The translations under genes and the position numbers were made by a program. The notes under the pieces were generated by a model that was not told the DNA's origin, made no database searches, and saw only the letters and a list, made by a program, of their open reading frames with translations. A DNA stretch of 64,000 nt from Prochilodus magdalenae (lineage: Eukaryota; Chordata; Actinopteri; Characiformes; Prochilodontidae), in NCBI GenBank assembly GCA_024036415.1, contig JAMWET010003098.1:555501-619500 (forward strand). Direction: 5' to 3'. Below are positions 13,561 to 25,927 of the stretch, in pieces (position 1 is the stretch's first letter; every line of letters begins with the position of its first letter).

Positions 13561-14484
13561 ATCTCTTCATCCACACCACCGCGTTTTTTAAAAAATGTCT
13601 CAGGAGACCTTTAAAACTTTGCACCAGACCCCTCGCAAGAACTGTATAAGGCTTTATGCCGCCACATCACACACACATACTTCAGCTAGCTGCAAGAAGA
13701 TACTAGCTCTGTATTCCCAGCATGGACATCACGGCAGAGGCTGCAAAGAAGAGAGTAACAGAGCTAGAAGAATAAGTAAAGCTCAGACTGGCTTTCACTC
13801 ATTGGCGTAAGCTTAATAAGATAAAAGGATAAAGGACAGTCTCACAGGTAACGGGAAACTATGACACAGCGTACCTTTCCTCCCTGACATTGTGACTGTG
13901 TGTCATCCAACCTCAGTCCAACTTTCTATAATATAATACTGTACTATACTGTATCTTTTAAGTTGACATGGTACTTTCACTTCGGCTGTTGACTTTGCCT
14001 GTGTCGTGCCTCCCTGGGATTCTGACTCCCTGGATAAATTCAATTCCCCTTTGTGATTTCGGTTATTTACACAAATAAGCAACCAAAGCAGCCAAAATCA
14101 TACATGTAATGTGTAGACTCCATACTCCTGTGTAACTAACATGCCCACAAAGAGGAACAAGACTTTGTATCCTTCAGCTAGTTAACAAATTCATGTGTAC
14201 ATCAGTCCGTGAGGGGCTCAAAGAGGGGGTCCAATTGGTATTTCCAACAGTGGTTTAACAGTATAATACACCCTGCCGTAGTAAGGGGACCCCTATTGCA
14301 TACTGCTGCCTTAATAAATCAAAACAGCTGCAGACAATTACACATTAATGGCAACAACAATAAGTCGGTGTTTTCAGAAACCTTTATTAGCAGTAAGAAA
14401 AGGCAGTGTTGCTGTGTGAGGCAGGAAAACACCTCAGGTGTGCTTTATTTCCCAACCATTGTGAACTATTAAACATTTCAAGAT
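13561..14484. other. Intergenic DNA, nothing recognised
   Basis: This stretch lies between the two blocks of the local duplication and has no counterpart in the second copy. It may be an insertion here or a deletion there. No transposon termini were recognised. Confidence 0.4.
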
Positions 14485-14565
14485 ACCAGCAGTCACAGAT
14501 GCAATAGAGAGAGATATACAGATGAAGAAAGAGAGAAAATGAATGTCCAAACATCCACAAATCCA
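14485..14565 (+). repeat. Second block of the local duplication
   Basis: The string AATGAATGT.C.AACATCCACAA and the preceding ATACAGA...GAGA stretch recur at about 15626-15700 in the same order and orientation relative to the first block. Confidence 0.5.
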
Positions 14566-15104
14566 AATGAACGATGACTCAATTAGCCAGCCCGTTTTGT
14601 GTTATCAGATTGGTTTTCTTATGCTAATCAGTTCCGTTAAATTTCCCTCAGCAGGCATGTCCTCTGCTCCACTCGTTCTCCCTGCTCCATAACTGAAGTG
14701 GTGTTCAGCTCATCTATCAGCGCTAAATATCATGTTTACAGGTAAAAGAATAACAGGAGTAAATGCTTTTGCTTCCTGTGTTATATTTAAGCTCAGTTGT
14801 GCCATTATTTTGAAGCATGTGTGGAGGATTCAGACATAGAAATTGACTAAGGAAGGTGCAGAAGTGCATATCAGTGACCTACAGTCACATGGTTCAGGAA
14901 CCCATTTAAGATATTATTAATCTTTTTATGCACAGCCTACAACAATCATACTGATGCACAACATTCATTTCCTGTGATATTTCATGTATAGTTCAGTACT
15001 ACTTGCTATACATTTTGAAATCAGTGTGATTGTTTTATTATTTAACCTTAAATTAATATCTTGCTTTTGTTACGTTTGTTACATTATGTTAATGCACTTG
15101 AGAT
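14566..15104. other. Intergenic DNA, nothing recognised
   Basis: Ordinary AT-rich sequence; no supported feature. Confidence 0.4.
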
Positions 15105-15490
15105 AAAACGACATGTTCATGCAAGTGTGAATGAAGACATAGTATTAAAATGATCCATTTTTAAACAACACTGGGTTTAATATTTGAAGTATGTTTATTC
15201 ATCACTCTGTCATATCGTCGCTGTCCAATGAAAAACAGGTATCTCCAAAATGGCAACTTTACAGGAGAGGCCAAAGTTAATTTGAATGGAAGTAAATGGA
15301 ACCAGACGGCTTTGCAAGCAGTTTTGGGCCATTACTATTGGCCCATTCTTCATGATATTCACACACAGTGTAAACAGCAGCTCATGTGATCAAATGAAGC
15401 ATAAAAGTAAAAATCAACAAAAATGGAGATACGAGTTTTTTTTTGGACAGCGACCATATGTAACATACTCATAGCACTCATAACCGATAA
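15105..15490 (+). repeat. Local duplication, copy with MITE
   Basis: Diverged duplicate of 13398-13560, split by the MITE at 15214-15456. The outer parts align on both sides of the insertion. Confidence 0.75.
15214..15456 (-). mobile_element. GTCGCTGTCC MITE, copy 1
   Basis: Ends are inverted: TCGTCGCTGTCC at the left and GGACAGCGACCA at the right, each flanked by TA. Terminal inverted repeats extend about 35 bp through GTATCTCCA-type sequence. Internal blocks TACAGGAGAGGCC and GTAAATGGAACCAGAC place it in reverse orientation to the copies at 37508, 44429 and 47547. It has no coding capacity. Size, TA flanks and lack of genes point to a Tc1/mariner-mobilised MITE, but no autonomous partner is visible. 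Confidence 0.88.
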
Positions 15491-16708
15491 CACTGACTGA
15501 ACTGTAGCACGCCTGCAGTTGTAAGTGTAGTAAACTGTAATGAAAAAGTGAACAAATGAAAGAAATTAAACTGAAAAATCACATAGGGAACAAATTTCAA
15601 ATTTTTTTTTTTGGCCCAGCAAACAATAGTTAGACAGAGTGAGATACAGAGAGAAATATAGAGTAAATGAATGTTCTAACATCCACAATTTATGATAAAA
15701 CAAGTTAATAGAGGAATTCATGGAAGAGAATAATTTATTGAAAAGATGTAAAAAATAAAAATAAAAAAATCTCAGTTCATTTTTGTGGGTAGTACATAAA
15801 TATAAGGGGAGCATTAATATTTAATTTGACTAGTTTAATAGCATAAAACTATATTGTAATATTATTTATGTTAATTCTTTGAAATTTAACTCAGTAGGCT
15901 TATAGCGTTTGTAAGTATTCTTGATCAGTTAATAAACTATATTATATTATATTATATTATATTTCTTACTAATAGCTCTTTGAAACTAACAGACAAAATA
16001 TGTAAAAACTGTGAATCTTAGAATATATTATAATATATTATTATAATGTTTTTATGTCATTTATTAATGTTTGAATTAGGGGAAAAAATTCCTTGTATGT
16101 AGATGGTAAACTGAATATGAATGTAATAATTATGTAATAACTGTGTAATAACGCTGTTATTTTGAGCTGTTTATAATTCAGTGATGTTTGTAGGAATATT
16201 AAACATTCTGTTTAAAAAATACTATGATTATGTATCTTTTTCTTCTCTTTCTCAGCCACAGCACTTCTGTCTCTTCCACTTTATTCCACTCACCACTTCT
16301 CTCCTCCTCCTGTCTTCCTCTCCTCCTCTTCTAATCTGTCATTACTGTAATCAACACAATGGAAGAGTCTGAGGCCACGCTGCCCTGGCCTGACAGGCTC
16401 CTGGCCCCCTGCAAAGCTTAAGAGCAGTGCAGATGTGCCAAATGATGAATCATCACATTTATGAAATATTAAAAAGAGAAGAGGCGAGAGACGTGTTTCT
16501 TATTCAGTGCTGCTTTGAATAATGGCCTGGGTAACAATGTGCTTGCCATTTGTTACTCTCCTGTCTCATTCTTTTAACAGGCACAAATTACTGACTAGTT
16601 CTTTCAGCCTGCTGGCTTGAATGGCCAGTTTCAGATGGACAGATGCAGTACTCTGGTGAATGATCACTTATATGAGGAATATGAGGAAACTTATATTTCC
16701 TTTTTTTT
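15491..16708. other. AT-rich intergenic DNA
   Basis: Contains the second duplication block (15626-15700) and a (TATAT)n pentanucleotide run at 15938-15962. Nothing else recognised. Confidence 0.5.
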
Positions 16709-16875
<167 letters not shown>

Positions 16876-16974
16876 TCCCTTTTCAGCTCCTAATCTATCA
16901 AAATCTGCCCTCTTGTTCAGTATGGTCACCACCTGGTACTGGCCATGCTGCAGACTGCCCCAGCATGTGAGGGC

Positions 16975-16979
16975 ATGTG

Positions 16980-17017
<38 letters not shown>

Positions 17018-17022
17018 TGTGT
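16975..17022 (+). repeat. (GT)n microsatellite
   Basis: A GT array of about 48 bp with a C and an A interruption. Confidence 0.95.
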
Positions 17023-17218
17023 GATGACTGGGCGGTGGTGTGGACTGCTATCACACAGCCTAATTGACCCCCTGGTGTGCAGGGGGAGAGCCCAGCAGAC
17101 GTGTGGTCCATACTCTCTAATTGACCCTCCAGGTACCTCTCCGTGCAGCAGTAAATGAACCCTGGGTAAATAATGGAGGCTTTGATTAATAGCTGGCAGT
17201 TTGGGGTAGATCACCTGC

Positions 17219-17249
<31 letters not shown>

Positions 17250-17429
17250 AGGAGGAGTCTTCCTTAAACAGCTTCTTAACCAAGGAGCACGTCCAGAGAG
17301 AGGCCAAAACTGATCGATTTATCAACGAGTCAAGGGTATGTTGGGTAGTAATTATAGCACTCAGACCATCTGGCCTCTGTGCCTAAATATTATTATTATT
17401 ATTATTATTAATATTATTTTATTATTATT
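17219..17429 (+). repeat. (GA)n run and (ATT)n run
   Basis: GA and GGA repeats at 17219-17256 and an imperfect ATT array at 17388-17429, with ordinary sequence between them. Confidence 0.9.
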
Positions 17430-17856
17430 GTATGTGCTGGACACTTTTTGATATGTTGATATTATAATGGAGGTGGACATATTTGCAGATGTGTTAACTT
17501 GAACTAGGCCTTTGCTGCACTGTAGAGTGAGATATACCTTTGGCTCACACTGGCCATTAGCAGGAGAGCCTGTGCATTAATATATTAGAATAGAAAATGA
17601 ATTTTTGAAAAAGCCGATGGAGCGCAATATCATTCCTGTCTGCAGTTTAAGAGCTCAATATCTGGCAGAAGAGTTAGTAAATGAAAACATTATTTCAGTT
17701 ATTGCTTAACATTGTAAAACCCTTTGGGATGAAAGCGTCGACAGGACTGCAAGTGCAGTAATGCTAACAGCGGCGTTAGCTTTTCTGACAGCTTTCATTA
17801 ACAAATACCTTCCTTCTGTAAGCCTGGCCCTTCTCTAACGACGGGGCCTGCATGCG
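17430..17856. other. Intergenic DNA, nothing recognised
   Basis: No supported feature. Confidence 0.45.
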
Positions 17857-17882
17857 TATGTGTGTGTGTGTTTGTAGAGAAT

Positions 17883-17921
<39 letters not shown>
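17857..17921 (+). repeat. (GT)n plus (GA)n compound microsatellite
   Basis: A short GT run, an 11-bp spacer, then about 36 bp of GA. Confidence 0.94.
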
Positions 17922-19285
17922 AGTCTCTGTGGGTGAGTAGGCTGCGACTACTCTACCTCCACATTACCAGCACCAGTTGTTCACTGGGGAAAACATTCAT
18001 GGACAATACCAGACAAATGATTCATATGTTAGTCAACAAATACAGGGGCATGTGTGCTTAGTGTTGGTCACATGACAGTTTGTCAAGGTTACTGTATCTC
18101 TGTAGAATACCTTGTGCAATTAGCCTACCCACGCTCCGCCCCACAAATGCCTTCTTTTGTAGTAAGTGGTGTACAGTTGGACAAGCTTAACAGAACACTA
18201 GCAAAAATCCCTTTCAGCCTAATAAGTACCTGTAGTGTGCAGCTCAGGTTTATTAAAAAGCCATCAAAATTAAGGAAACAGCCATATGCCAGAAAATGGG
18301 TTTGATAGATGGTAATCCGGTTGTAGACAGAATCTATGGGGGGGAGGGGAAAACCTTCTTGAATTCCACCATCTCAGATTTAATTTCAGTTTTTTAAAAG
18401 GGAAGGTGAGCGTGTGACACACAGGTAGAGAATTCCACCAGAAACGCAATGCTGTGCTTCACGATAACGTGACTTTATTCGTGTTTAGGCATGTTGGCAT
18501 CATCAACATTTACTGTCAATGAAGCACATGTATCATCGAGGCCAATTTCAGCCCAAAACGCAACTCTAACAGGCGACCCGTGCTCTTAATGTTCGTCTAT
18601 GAAGAAATGTCTCACAGTTCACCCCATACACCACACCTCATCATGACTTTAGGAGAGGCAACTGGGTTAGATGGATCCATCCCGTGAGGTTTGTGTTCGA
18701 CCAGTGTCAGTAATTCTGTTTGTTGATCCCACCATTCATTTAGGGGAAATAGGGATAGGAAAATTGAGGGTTTAACTGAAATTTGCTGAACTGAGGTACG
18801 GCTAACCTCACATTCCAGACACAAACAATGAGTATTGCGTTGTAGGCTTTTGCAGAGGTTGCTGTTACTACAGTCATTGTTTTTAGTCATCCGACTTTCG
18901 TTTTATTGGCGACAGAACCTGTTTCTTTGAATTTGGCATGAATTTTGGCAACTGCACTGTGGAAAGGTGTAATGAAAGGCCCTTTTTTGATGGCGTTACT
19001 CGGAACCTTCTGCAGTGACGCGTGTGCTGCATTCACTGGAAATGAGGATGATTTCTATGCATTCTGTTTGGGAAAACACCATTTTTCACATCACATGTAC
19101 AAAATTATCACTATTTCAACATGAGAACAAACAAAGTTTGAAAGTATACACCGGTTTGATGTGTCACACATTTACCTTCTTATTTGGGAAAATAAAAACT
19201 GCTTTAAACACAAATCACAAAAAAAAAGTCGGTAAAACAGGCCGATTCCAAAATTCTAGACAGCTATGGACAAAATCTCTGCTTA
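17922..19285. other. Intergenic DNA, nothing recognised
   Basis: Mixed sequence. Frames at 18612-18890 (minus) and 19015-19350 (plus) have no recognisable domain, and the second runs into a MITE. Confidence 0.4.
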
Positions 19286-19289
19286 TTAA

Positions 19290-19514
19290 CCTCCTGAGAC
19301 CCCTGCGTCCTCATACGAGGACATTACATTTCTGCTTCTCTGCACCATGATACTTTTTAAAATGTTGACCCTTTGGCCTCATATGTGGACATTTTTCTTT
19401 TTGCCAAAACAACTTCCTGCAGAAAGACAACATTTAATTTTTATGTTTGTTTGGTCCTACTAATCACACATAGTGATTAAAATTGCACACCAAGCAAATC
19501 CGAGTCTCAGGAGG
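19290..19514 (+). mobile_element. TTAA-flanked piggyBac-type MITE, 225 bp
   Basis: Starts CCTCCTGAGACCC directly after TTAA (19286-19289) and ends GAGTCTCAGGAGG directly before CTAA (19515-19518). The inverted ends share CCTCCTGAGAC. TTAA target duplication is the hallmark of piggyBac insertion; the right copy has one substitution. There is no coding capacity. Internal GAGGACATTA and TGTGGACATTTT blocks may be a further internal repeat. Confidence 0.82.
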
Positions 19515-19518
19515 CTAA

Positions 19519-21382
19519 TATTCATCCCCCCGAAGCTACATACAACTGCAGGGTAACAGCAAGGAAAATGGCAGACTAGGTGGGCTACCATTCCTGACGA
19601 TGTCAGCAGTTTTTATTACCTTTCCACAGAAAACAGTCTTTGAGCATGGTTCATGGTCATCCTTGAATCAGGCTAAAGAAGGCATATTTACCAGCTTCTT
19701 AATCAAATTCCACCTTAAAAGCTATAGCTTGCAGAGACATTAGAATGTAACTATGGCAATATTTAAGGTGGAGGACAGTTTGGTAAACAGAAAGCAACCT
19801 TCAGCTCCCAACTTCAGCAGTAGTTCAAAACTGTTCATTTGCTTGGCACATTTCACTCTGGCCAGTTTATCAAACCTTTACAATACTGAACAGCTTCACT
19901 CAAAATAGAGAGGTGGTTCCACCTTAATAAGCATCATGACCCTAACAGCAATAAGCAGCAGCCATGCTGTGTGATTTTATCCCTGTTTGCTGGTCAAAGC
20001 AGATCCTCTTAAACACAACGTGAGTAACAGCTTTGATGTGCTTTGTGTTGATGTCAGTATTAAAAGCTAGTGTAGGTAGCATTAGCTACTAGCAAGCTTG
20101 CCATATCTAATATTAGCATAGATGACTACAGGGTCTGATGAACCAACTTGTTAAGATTTATTTGATTTTCCTGCCTGTGTTCTTTTTGACATGTTGCTTC
20201 TGTATGATCATTGCAGTGTTATACTGTAAACCAGCCAATCACAGCAGAGCTTATTCAATTATTTATGAGGTCACCAAAAATGGGAAATAGCCTGTTTCTT
20301 CTTTTAAGGCCAAATTATATAATTGTAAATGGGTATGTAAAACTGCATCTGGGCATGTTTTGTCACAAACCCTCTATGTATACATGAGGGAACAATTTTA
20401 AAAGCAAAATGAGGGCATCCTTTAACTGAAGAAGTTACTACAACACGCCCTCTTGTTTTCTATCAACTCGTTCTTCCAATGTGCACATATATGCTGGGTT
20501 AAAGTTCACATAAACAGCTTAATTAACCATTACCAGAAGCGAATGCATTTTTCACATTCCTGGGAGCTTCCCATTCATATCGTACTCACATTTGAAGTGA
20601 CAAGGGGATTGCTGTTTACAAGCAACTCATGTGTTTCATTTATTCAAATCAGATTCATTTATACACTAAAGTGCCATCTAGTAAATACCACAGAGGTATT
20701 TTGGCTCTACATGAGCTGGCTTCAATTTCTGGCTACCTCATACCTCTCTGCTTGACTTATTTATATCTATGTGAGATCTGATAATAGGGATAAGGCCAGC
20801 ATGGGAGTGTGATGCATGTGTTTCTATTCGCACTGCATTGGTCATCACTCATTTGTAGCTCATTTGTCTCAATGGATCTCCTTTGACCTGGGAGAGAATA
20901 GTGATAAAAGGACCTTTCATTACATTGGGTAATAAAAGCGATGGCCGGACTCCCAAGAGTGGGAAAGAATCAATGTCAGAAGCTTTAGTAGGCCTGTATG
21001 AAGAGCAAGGATGATCGCATGGGACGAACAACAGAAATGCAATGAAATGAATGATGTTTCGTAGCAAAACAATATGTCCCTTCATTTTAACTATACGTTA
21101 AAGGCATTCTCCTAATATTGGTGAGTTGAATACAGAATTTTGTGAGTCCTCTAAACAGGTGTGTTTAATAGCAACAGTGAAGCCATATTCGTGGAAGCCA
21201 ATACCAACTCCTATGATGTTGAATCAGCCACAATCTTTTATTGATAGCTACTTCTACTGTAGCACAATCATAAGACAAAAGGTTTCTTGGTTCTTGGCTT
21301 GGATATATAGCTCTGGTGAAAGCCTTTATTATGTGTTGGTCCTTTGTGTTGTACTTGCACATCTCATTTGCAAAAATGAATC
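19519..21382. other. Intergenic DNA, nothing recognised
   Basis: Ordinary sequence. The 20210-20430 stretch has the style of a dispersed fish repeat but I could not pair it with another copy here. Confidence 0.4.
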
Positions 21383-21465
21383 AACTGCTGAAAGGTTCTT
21401 TGAGGATCCAAATGTCCTGCTTCTATGGCATCACTCCAAAGAACCCATTTTGGCACCTTTGTATG
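21383..21465 (+). mobile_element. Short MITE fragment (AAAGAACCC...GGCACCTTT)
   Basis: Contains AAAGGTTCTTTGAGG, CTATGGCATCACTCCAAAGA and TTGGCACCTTT. I recognise this block order from a very abundant small fish repeat of the type ...AAGAACCATTTTTGGCACCTTT. Ends are not defined. Confidence 0.5.
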
Positions 21466-22504
21466 TACAGATCAAATATGACAGAGTTCTCATAAACCTA
21501 TCTCAATGAAATAATCACAACTGATTCAACAGCCCATTAAAACTAGTTCGAGAGTTTGATGTCTGAGCCAAGCCAAAATACAGGAAGAATGTCATAGAGA
21601 TTATTATGTGTGATTACACAGTGAGTATTTCAGTCACAACTCATCTCTTCCAATGCACCAGTGATGGACTGATACTGCATGAATCAACCCGGAATACAGT
21701 TAATAACAAAAATGCGATTAGTAAATCACACTTAGTACATAACACTTTATTTATTTTGATGGTGCATTGTGATAGCAATTTACCATGTACTAACCATCAA
21801 TCAAATGTCTCAGGTTTGTTGTTTATGTATTTGAGAGTCAGCGCTCTAGAATCCAGGGGCATTTTCTCCATCCTCTAGCATGATTCAACACGATACCCAC
21901 AGGCTTCATATCAAAATCATCTTAGCTCTCGCTGTAATGACAAACCACTAAAACAACTTCAGCAACTTTTTGCGCCCTTTCTTTCCTTCGTCTCTGATGA
22001 CTACTGTATAAATGCATTTCCGTCAGGATGGGTAAGTCCCTAGTGATTTTCTGAGAGAGTGTCCATTCGGCAAAAATATAGAAATTCACCAAATCCACCA
22101 GTTACATATGGTGAGAGGCAGATGATGTACATCTCCTTCATATATCCATATATCACCTTCAAAGACAGCACACAGTCATGTATGGTGATGTGATGAGAAG
22201 AAAGAGCTAAGCCTAGAGATTCAAAACTTTTTTGAAAAATTAATTTATAGAAACACTGAATTTGATGCATGGGCAGGTTTGCACTTCCAGGCTCAACAGT
22301 GGGTTTATTTAGATTGGTTGCATCCAAGGAGGCTCAGAGAAGATGAGTTTTTGAATACTAACCTGAAGTCAATATACAGTGAAGATACACATATTTAAGA
22401 GGATTTAACAGGTCTATACTTCTGTGAGGTACAAAACGGTTCTATTGTACAGTTCCAAATAACAGCTAACAAAACATGCATGTAGTTCCTAAACTTGCAG
22501 ATAT
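21466..22504. other. Intergenic DNA, nothing recognised
   Basis: No supported feature; short frames on both strands only. Confidence 0.4.
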
Positions 22505-23030
22505 AGTTTCATGGCCCAGTAAAACTCAAAGACTCATAGCCTAGATAAACTCTATCGTTGTGGTGTGATGTCCCCAACTCATGGCTTAGTTTTACTCCAC
22601 CGTCATGGAATGAAGTCTCTGGTGGTCAAGTCAAAAGCTGCTGTCAGGGTGTAGAGGCCCCGGCTCATGGTCTCATTAAACACTGCTGTTGTAGTTCAGT
22701 TCCAAGCTAATGTCCCAGTCATACTCCTCTGCCCTGTTGTGAAGTCCCTGGCTCGTGGCCTTGTTAAACTATACTACTGCGTTGTGAAGTCCCTGACTCA
22801 TGACCTAGTCCATTTTCTTCAAATCTCTGTCTTGATGTGAAGTCCCCAGGTCACGGCCTAGTCAAACTCTGCTTTCGCTGTGTGAAGTCCCTACTATCTT
22901 GGCGCAAAGTCGGCACCTTGCGGCCTAGTCAAATGCCAAAACCGCTGTGGAAAGTCACCCATCTTGCAGAATAGTCAAACGCCGCTACTGGAATGCAAAG
23001 ACTCCCAGTCAGTTCTCAGTCAAAGGTGGA
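22505..23030 (+). repeat. Degenerate ~45-bp minisatellite, about 11 units
   Basis: A diverged tandem array with a repeat length near 45 bp. Each unit carries a TGTGAAGTCCC-like block followed by CTCATGGCCTAGTCAAACTC-like sequence and a pyrimidine-rich CTGCTNTTG end. The best-kept units lie at about 22734-22880; units at both edges are more eroded, and one unit near 22890 is about 20 bp longer. No frame stays open across the array, so it is not read as protein. Confidence 0.82.
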
Positions 23031-23563
23031 AAAAACTCGCAAGCCAGCAGGAAAGTTCAACACAGAAAGAAGTGACACTCATACCACAAACAATAACACA
23101 CAAACAAACAAAATCCCCATCGTAAAGCAGTGGCCGAAAACGAAACAACGTACACGACTGAAGGTAGACTGACTTTCAGGGCACTGTAACGAGGGCGTGG
23201 ATCAATCATTTCAAAACTTGACAAGAAACGTTAGTGAGAGAATTCAGAAACTGTTACGTTCATTCATTTTGCTCAATACCAGATATACTATCACAGTCTC
23301 TCTTTGTCATTACACACACACACACACACATATACAGGGAGTCCATAACTGATTAGCAGCGAGGAAGGCCATTTCCGCCCTGCGGCTGCTAAAATATTAA
23401 TCAAGCACACAGAGGAGCGTGCTGGAGTTCCCAGTGAGGATGTTGTCTAATGGTAATACATGAGGCTGGCAGAGAGGGAGGCGCCGCCTCTCTAATAGCC
23501 CCTGAAAGAGAGGGAGGGAAAGGGGGAGGGCTGCAAGTGACAGGGATGTCACAAGGGAGAGAC
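23031..23563. other. Intergenic DNA with one CA run
   Basis: A CA array at 23311-23330; otherwise no recognised feature. Confidence 0.5.
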
Positions 23564-23660
23564 AGAGCAGGAGAGAGAGAGATACAGAGAGTGAGAGAGA
23601 GGGAGTGAGGCAAAGTGAGTGAGAGAGAGAGAGACTGAGAGAGAGAGGGGGAGAGAGATC
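23564..23660 (+). repeat. Imperfect (GA)n tract
   Basis: GAGAGA stretches with T, C and GTGA interruptions. The serine/leucine-rich minus-strand frame at 23401-23748 is a by-product. Confidence 0.9.
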
Positions 23661-24119
23661 TGAAAGATTGCAGTGCTGTGCTTTCTTCCTCTGGGGAGGA
23701 CTGACTAGAGAGGGACTGGAGGGCTCCCAAAATTGTTTCTCTATGCATTAAGTATAGAACAGGTCCCTTGTCATTCTGCTCTCTAAACCCTTGACCCTTT
23801 ACCTCATTGCTTCCCCACTACTCCGCCTATTTTTACAGGACCAATGTGTTGCTACCGCATGTAAGTTCAAAAATTGCATTCACCCCCAGTTTGCTGGTCT
23901 ACTGACCTATGCGACCCTAATCTGGCATGTCTTAAATACAGTATTGTGCAAATGTCCATCCGTCACATATCTAAATTCTAGACACAGTGGCCATTCTGTT
24001 ATTTCATTTTACAGAGTCAAGAGACAAATGAAAACATACTATGTAGAAAATCACATAGTATGTAGATCATGTAGAAAAAACTCCTAACAACCCACTATAA
24101 TATCACGCCATCAGGCCAA
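23661..24119. other. Intergenic DNA, nothing recognised
   Basis: No supported feature. Confidence 0.4.
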
Positions 24120-24300
24120 GTGTGTCCACCCTCATTACAGCTCCCATTCTTTCTGGGAGATGCCCTCTTAGTTTTCTGCAGGTTAATCTGCAGGGATATT
24201 TTTCTGCACCTCTAAATCTCAGCCATAAAGCCTTTTTGCAATTTTAGCTTCTCACAATCCAAGTAATTTCAAACATGTGAATGAAGTTGAAGTCTGGACT
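24120..24300. mobile_element. Possible decayed DNA-transposon fragment
   Basis: ATTACAGCTCCCATTCTTTC followed by GAAGTTGAAGTCTGGACTTA is reminiscent of a common fish DNA-transposon-derived repeat. No termini are visible. Confidence 0.3.
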
Positions 24301-24324
24301 TATTTACTAACTTTACTTGTCTTT

Positions 24325-24728
24325 TACAGCAGACGCCCATAGCAGCTTTACAGAAAATCCTGGCCCAAGGCCCCTGGTCAGCAAGACAAGGCCAACAGTG
24401 GCAGGCAAAAACTCAGAACAAGAGCCTTGAGAGGAACCCAGACTCAAGGGGAACCCATTCTCTTCTGGTTGACACCAGATAGCAAAACCAGCACAAAGGC
24501 AATTCAGAAATTAGACCATTTTACACTGACTCAGACATCAGGAAGGGCAGAAGTCAGGAGGCACAGAGCAGACCGACAGACATACACATTCACACTCACA
24601 CTTAAAAGCATTTTAGCATCTCCAATTCACCTGACTGCTTATCTTTGGACTGTGGGAGGAAAGGACCCTGGACTCAGCCTCTTTTTACTGTATGGGACAA
24701 CACTACCCACCACACCACTGCTCCACCC
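24325..24728 (+). mobile_element. Composite LINE/SINE-like repeat
   Basis: Three fish repeat blocks occur in series: CAGCAGACGCCCATAGCAG (related to the reverse of the LINE/SINE tail motif), GAGAGGAACCCAGACTCAAG followed by GGAACCCATTCTCTTCTGG, and ACACATTCACACTCAC then TTGGACTGTGGGAGGAAAGG with CCACACCACTGCTCCACC. I recognise each as widely dispersed in teleost genomes. The first block may belong to a separate insertion. The frame at 24427-24789 is a by-product. Confidence 0.65.
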
Positions 24729-25758
24729 TAAGATCATACATTTATATATATTACTGAATATAGAGAAAGGAAAAAATGTCCTCACGTAAATAAAGAGTGG
24801 CACAGAACTGCATTCAGCAGAAGACACACTCTGGGGGGTTACATTTACCTAAGCCGGGGGGTGTGCTAAGAGCACACATGTTGTGGAACCGTGTGTTTTT
24901 ATAATGATAAAAAACTAATCAATAAAGCAAAAATGCATGATTCTTTTCATTTTCTGCTGTAGGTGATTTTAGGCAGCTCAATTAGAGTGAAAAGACAAAT
25001 CTCATTTCAGATGGTTAAAGCTGGGCTGTTCAGTCATATGAAAAACATACTGACAGAAGGTCGACTCTTTGGGACAGATTTGTATACAAATGCAGACACA
25101 GCACAAAATGTGTCTGCATTGTTGCGATGGCACTTGTTGCCCACAACGCATTAAAAAATGAATCCTCGATATATTAACTGCACAAAGGCCTGTATAGCCC
25201 TGCCTTATAAGGAAAGGAGTAGTATTTTAAAGATGCCGTAAACATTCAAGGAGAAAAAGAGTTTTTTTCCCACCAAAACATTACAGGAGATTCATTTTAC
25301 ATCACCTAATCGGATTTGACAAACATTACTATGGACTAAAAACTTAGGTCTGGTTATAAAAGGCAACCATTGGTGGTTTTAAAAGCACTTCCAGTATCAC
25401 CTCTTGTTTAATGTGCAGCCTCCACACCCTCAGGCATATTGCTGCTGTTGGAAAAAACAAACCTTGTATTTTAAAAATAAGAAGGAAAAATATCTATACT
25501 TTACGGATAATGTAACAGGAAATTCACACCAATGAATTAGTTTACATTGTGTGAAATGCACAATGCACAATGTAAGAAGCAACCAACATATTCGCATTAT
25601 GTAAAAAACTGTGAAATATTATACATTTTTCTTATGCACATGACCCTTAACGATGCATTAAGGTCAGTTTCTTGCATAACTAATGGACAAAAAATTGTTG
25701 ACACTGACAAAGGTGCATGCATTGTCTTAGCGCGATGCAAATGATTCAAATCATCATA
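24729..25758. other. Intergenic DNA, nothing recognised
   Basis: No supported feature. Confidence 0.4.
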
Positions 25759-25927
25759 TCATTGCTATCTAAAAAAATTGTACTTCCAGTTTTTTGTTTT
25801 ATTACTTTTATGTATGGTTTATGAGTGGACCAACAGAAATGGTCAAAATTGCTTGGGGAAAGTCTACTTCAATTGACATACAAAGTAAAATAAGTTTTTG
25901 CCCTGTCCTGTAAACCATTTTGGACAT
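25759..25927 (+). mobile_element. GTCGCTGTCC MITE, decayed copy 5
   Basis: The left end CATATCATTGCTATCT is a mutated CATATCGTCGCTGTCC. The interior keeps ATTACTTTTATGTATGGTTT, GGACCAACAGAAATGGTCAA and GTCCTGTAAACCATTTTGGA in the right order. The last ~35 bp, the right terminal repeat, is missing. Its divergence marks it as the oldest copy in the window. Confidence 0.75.
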
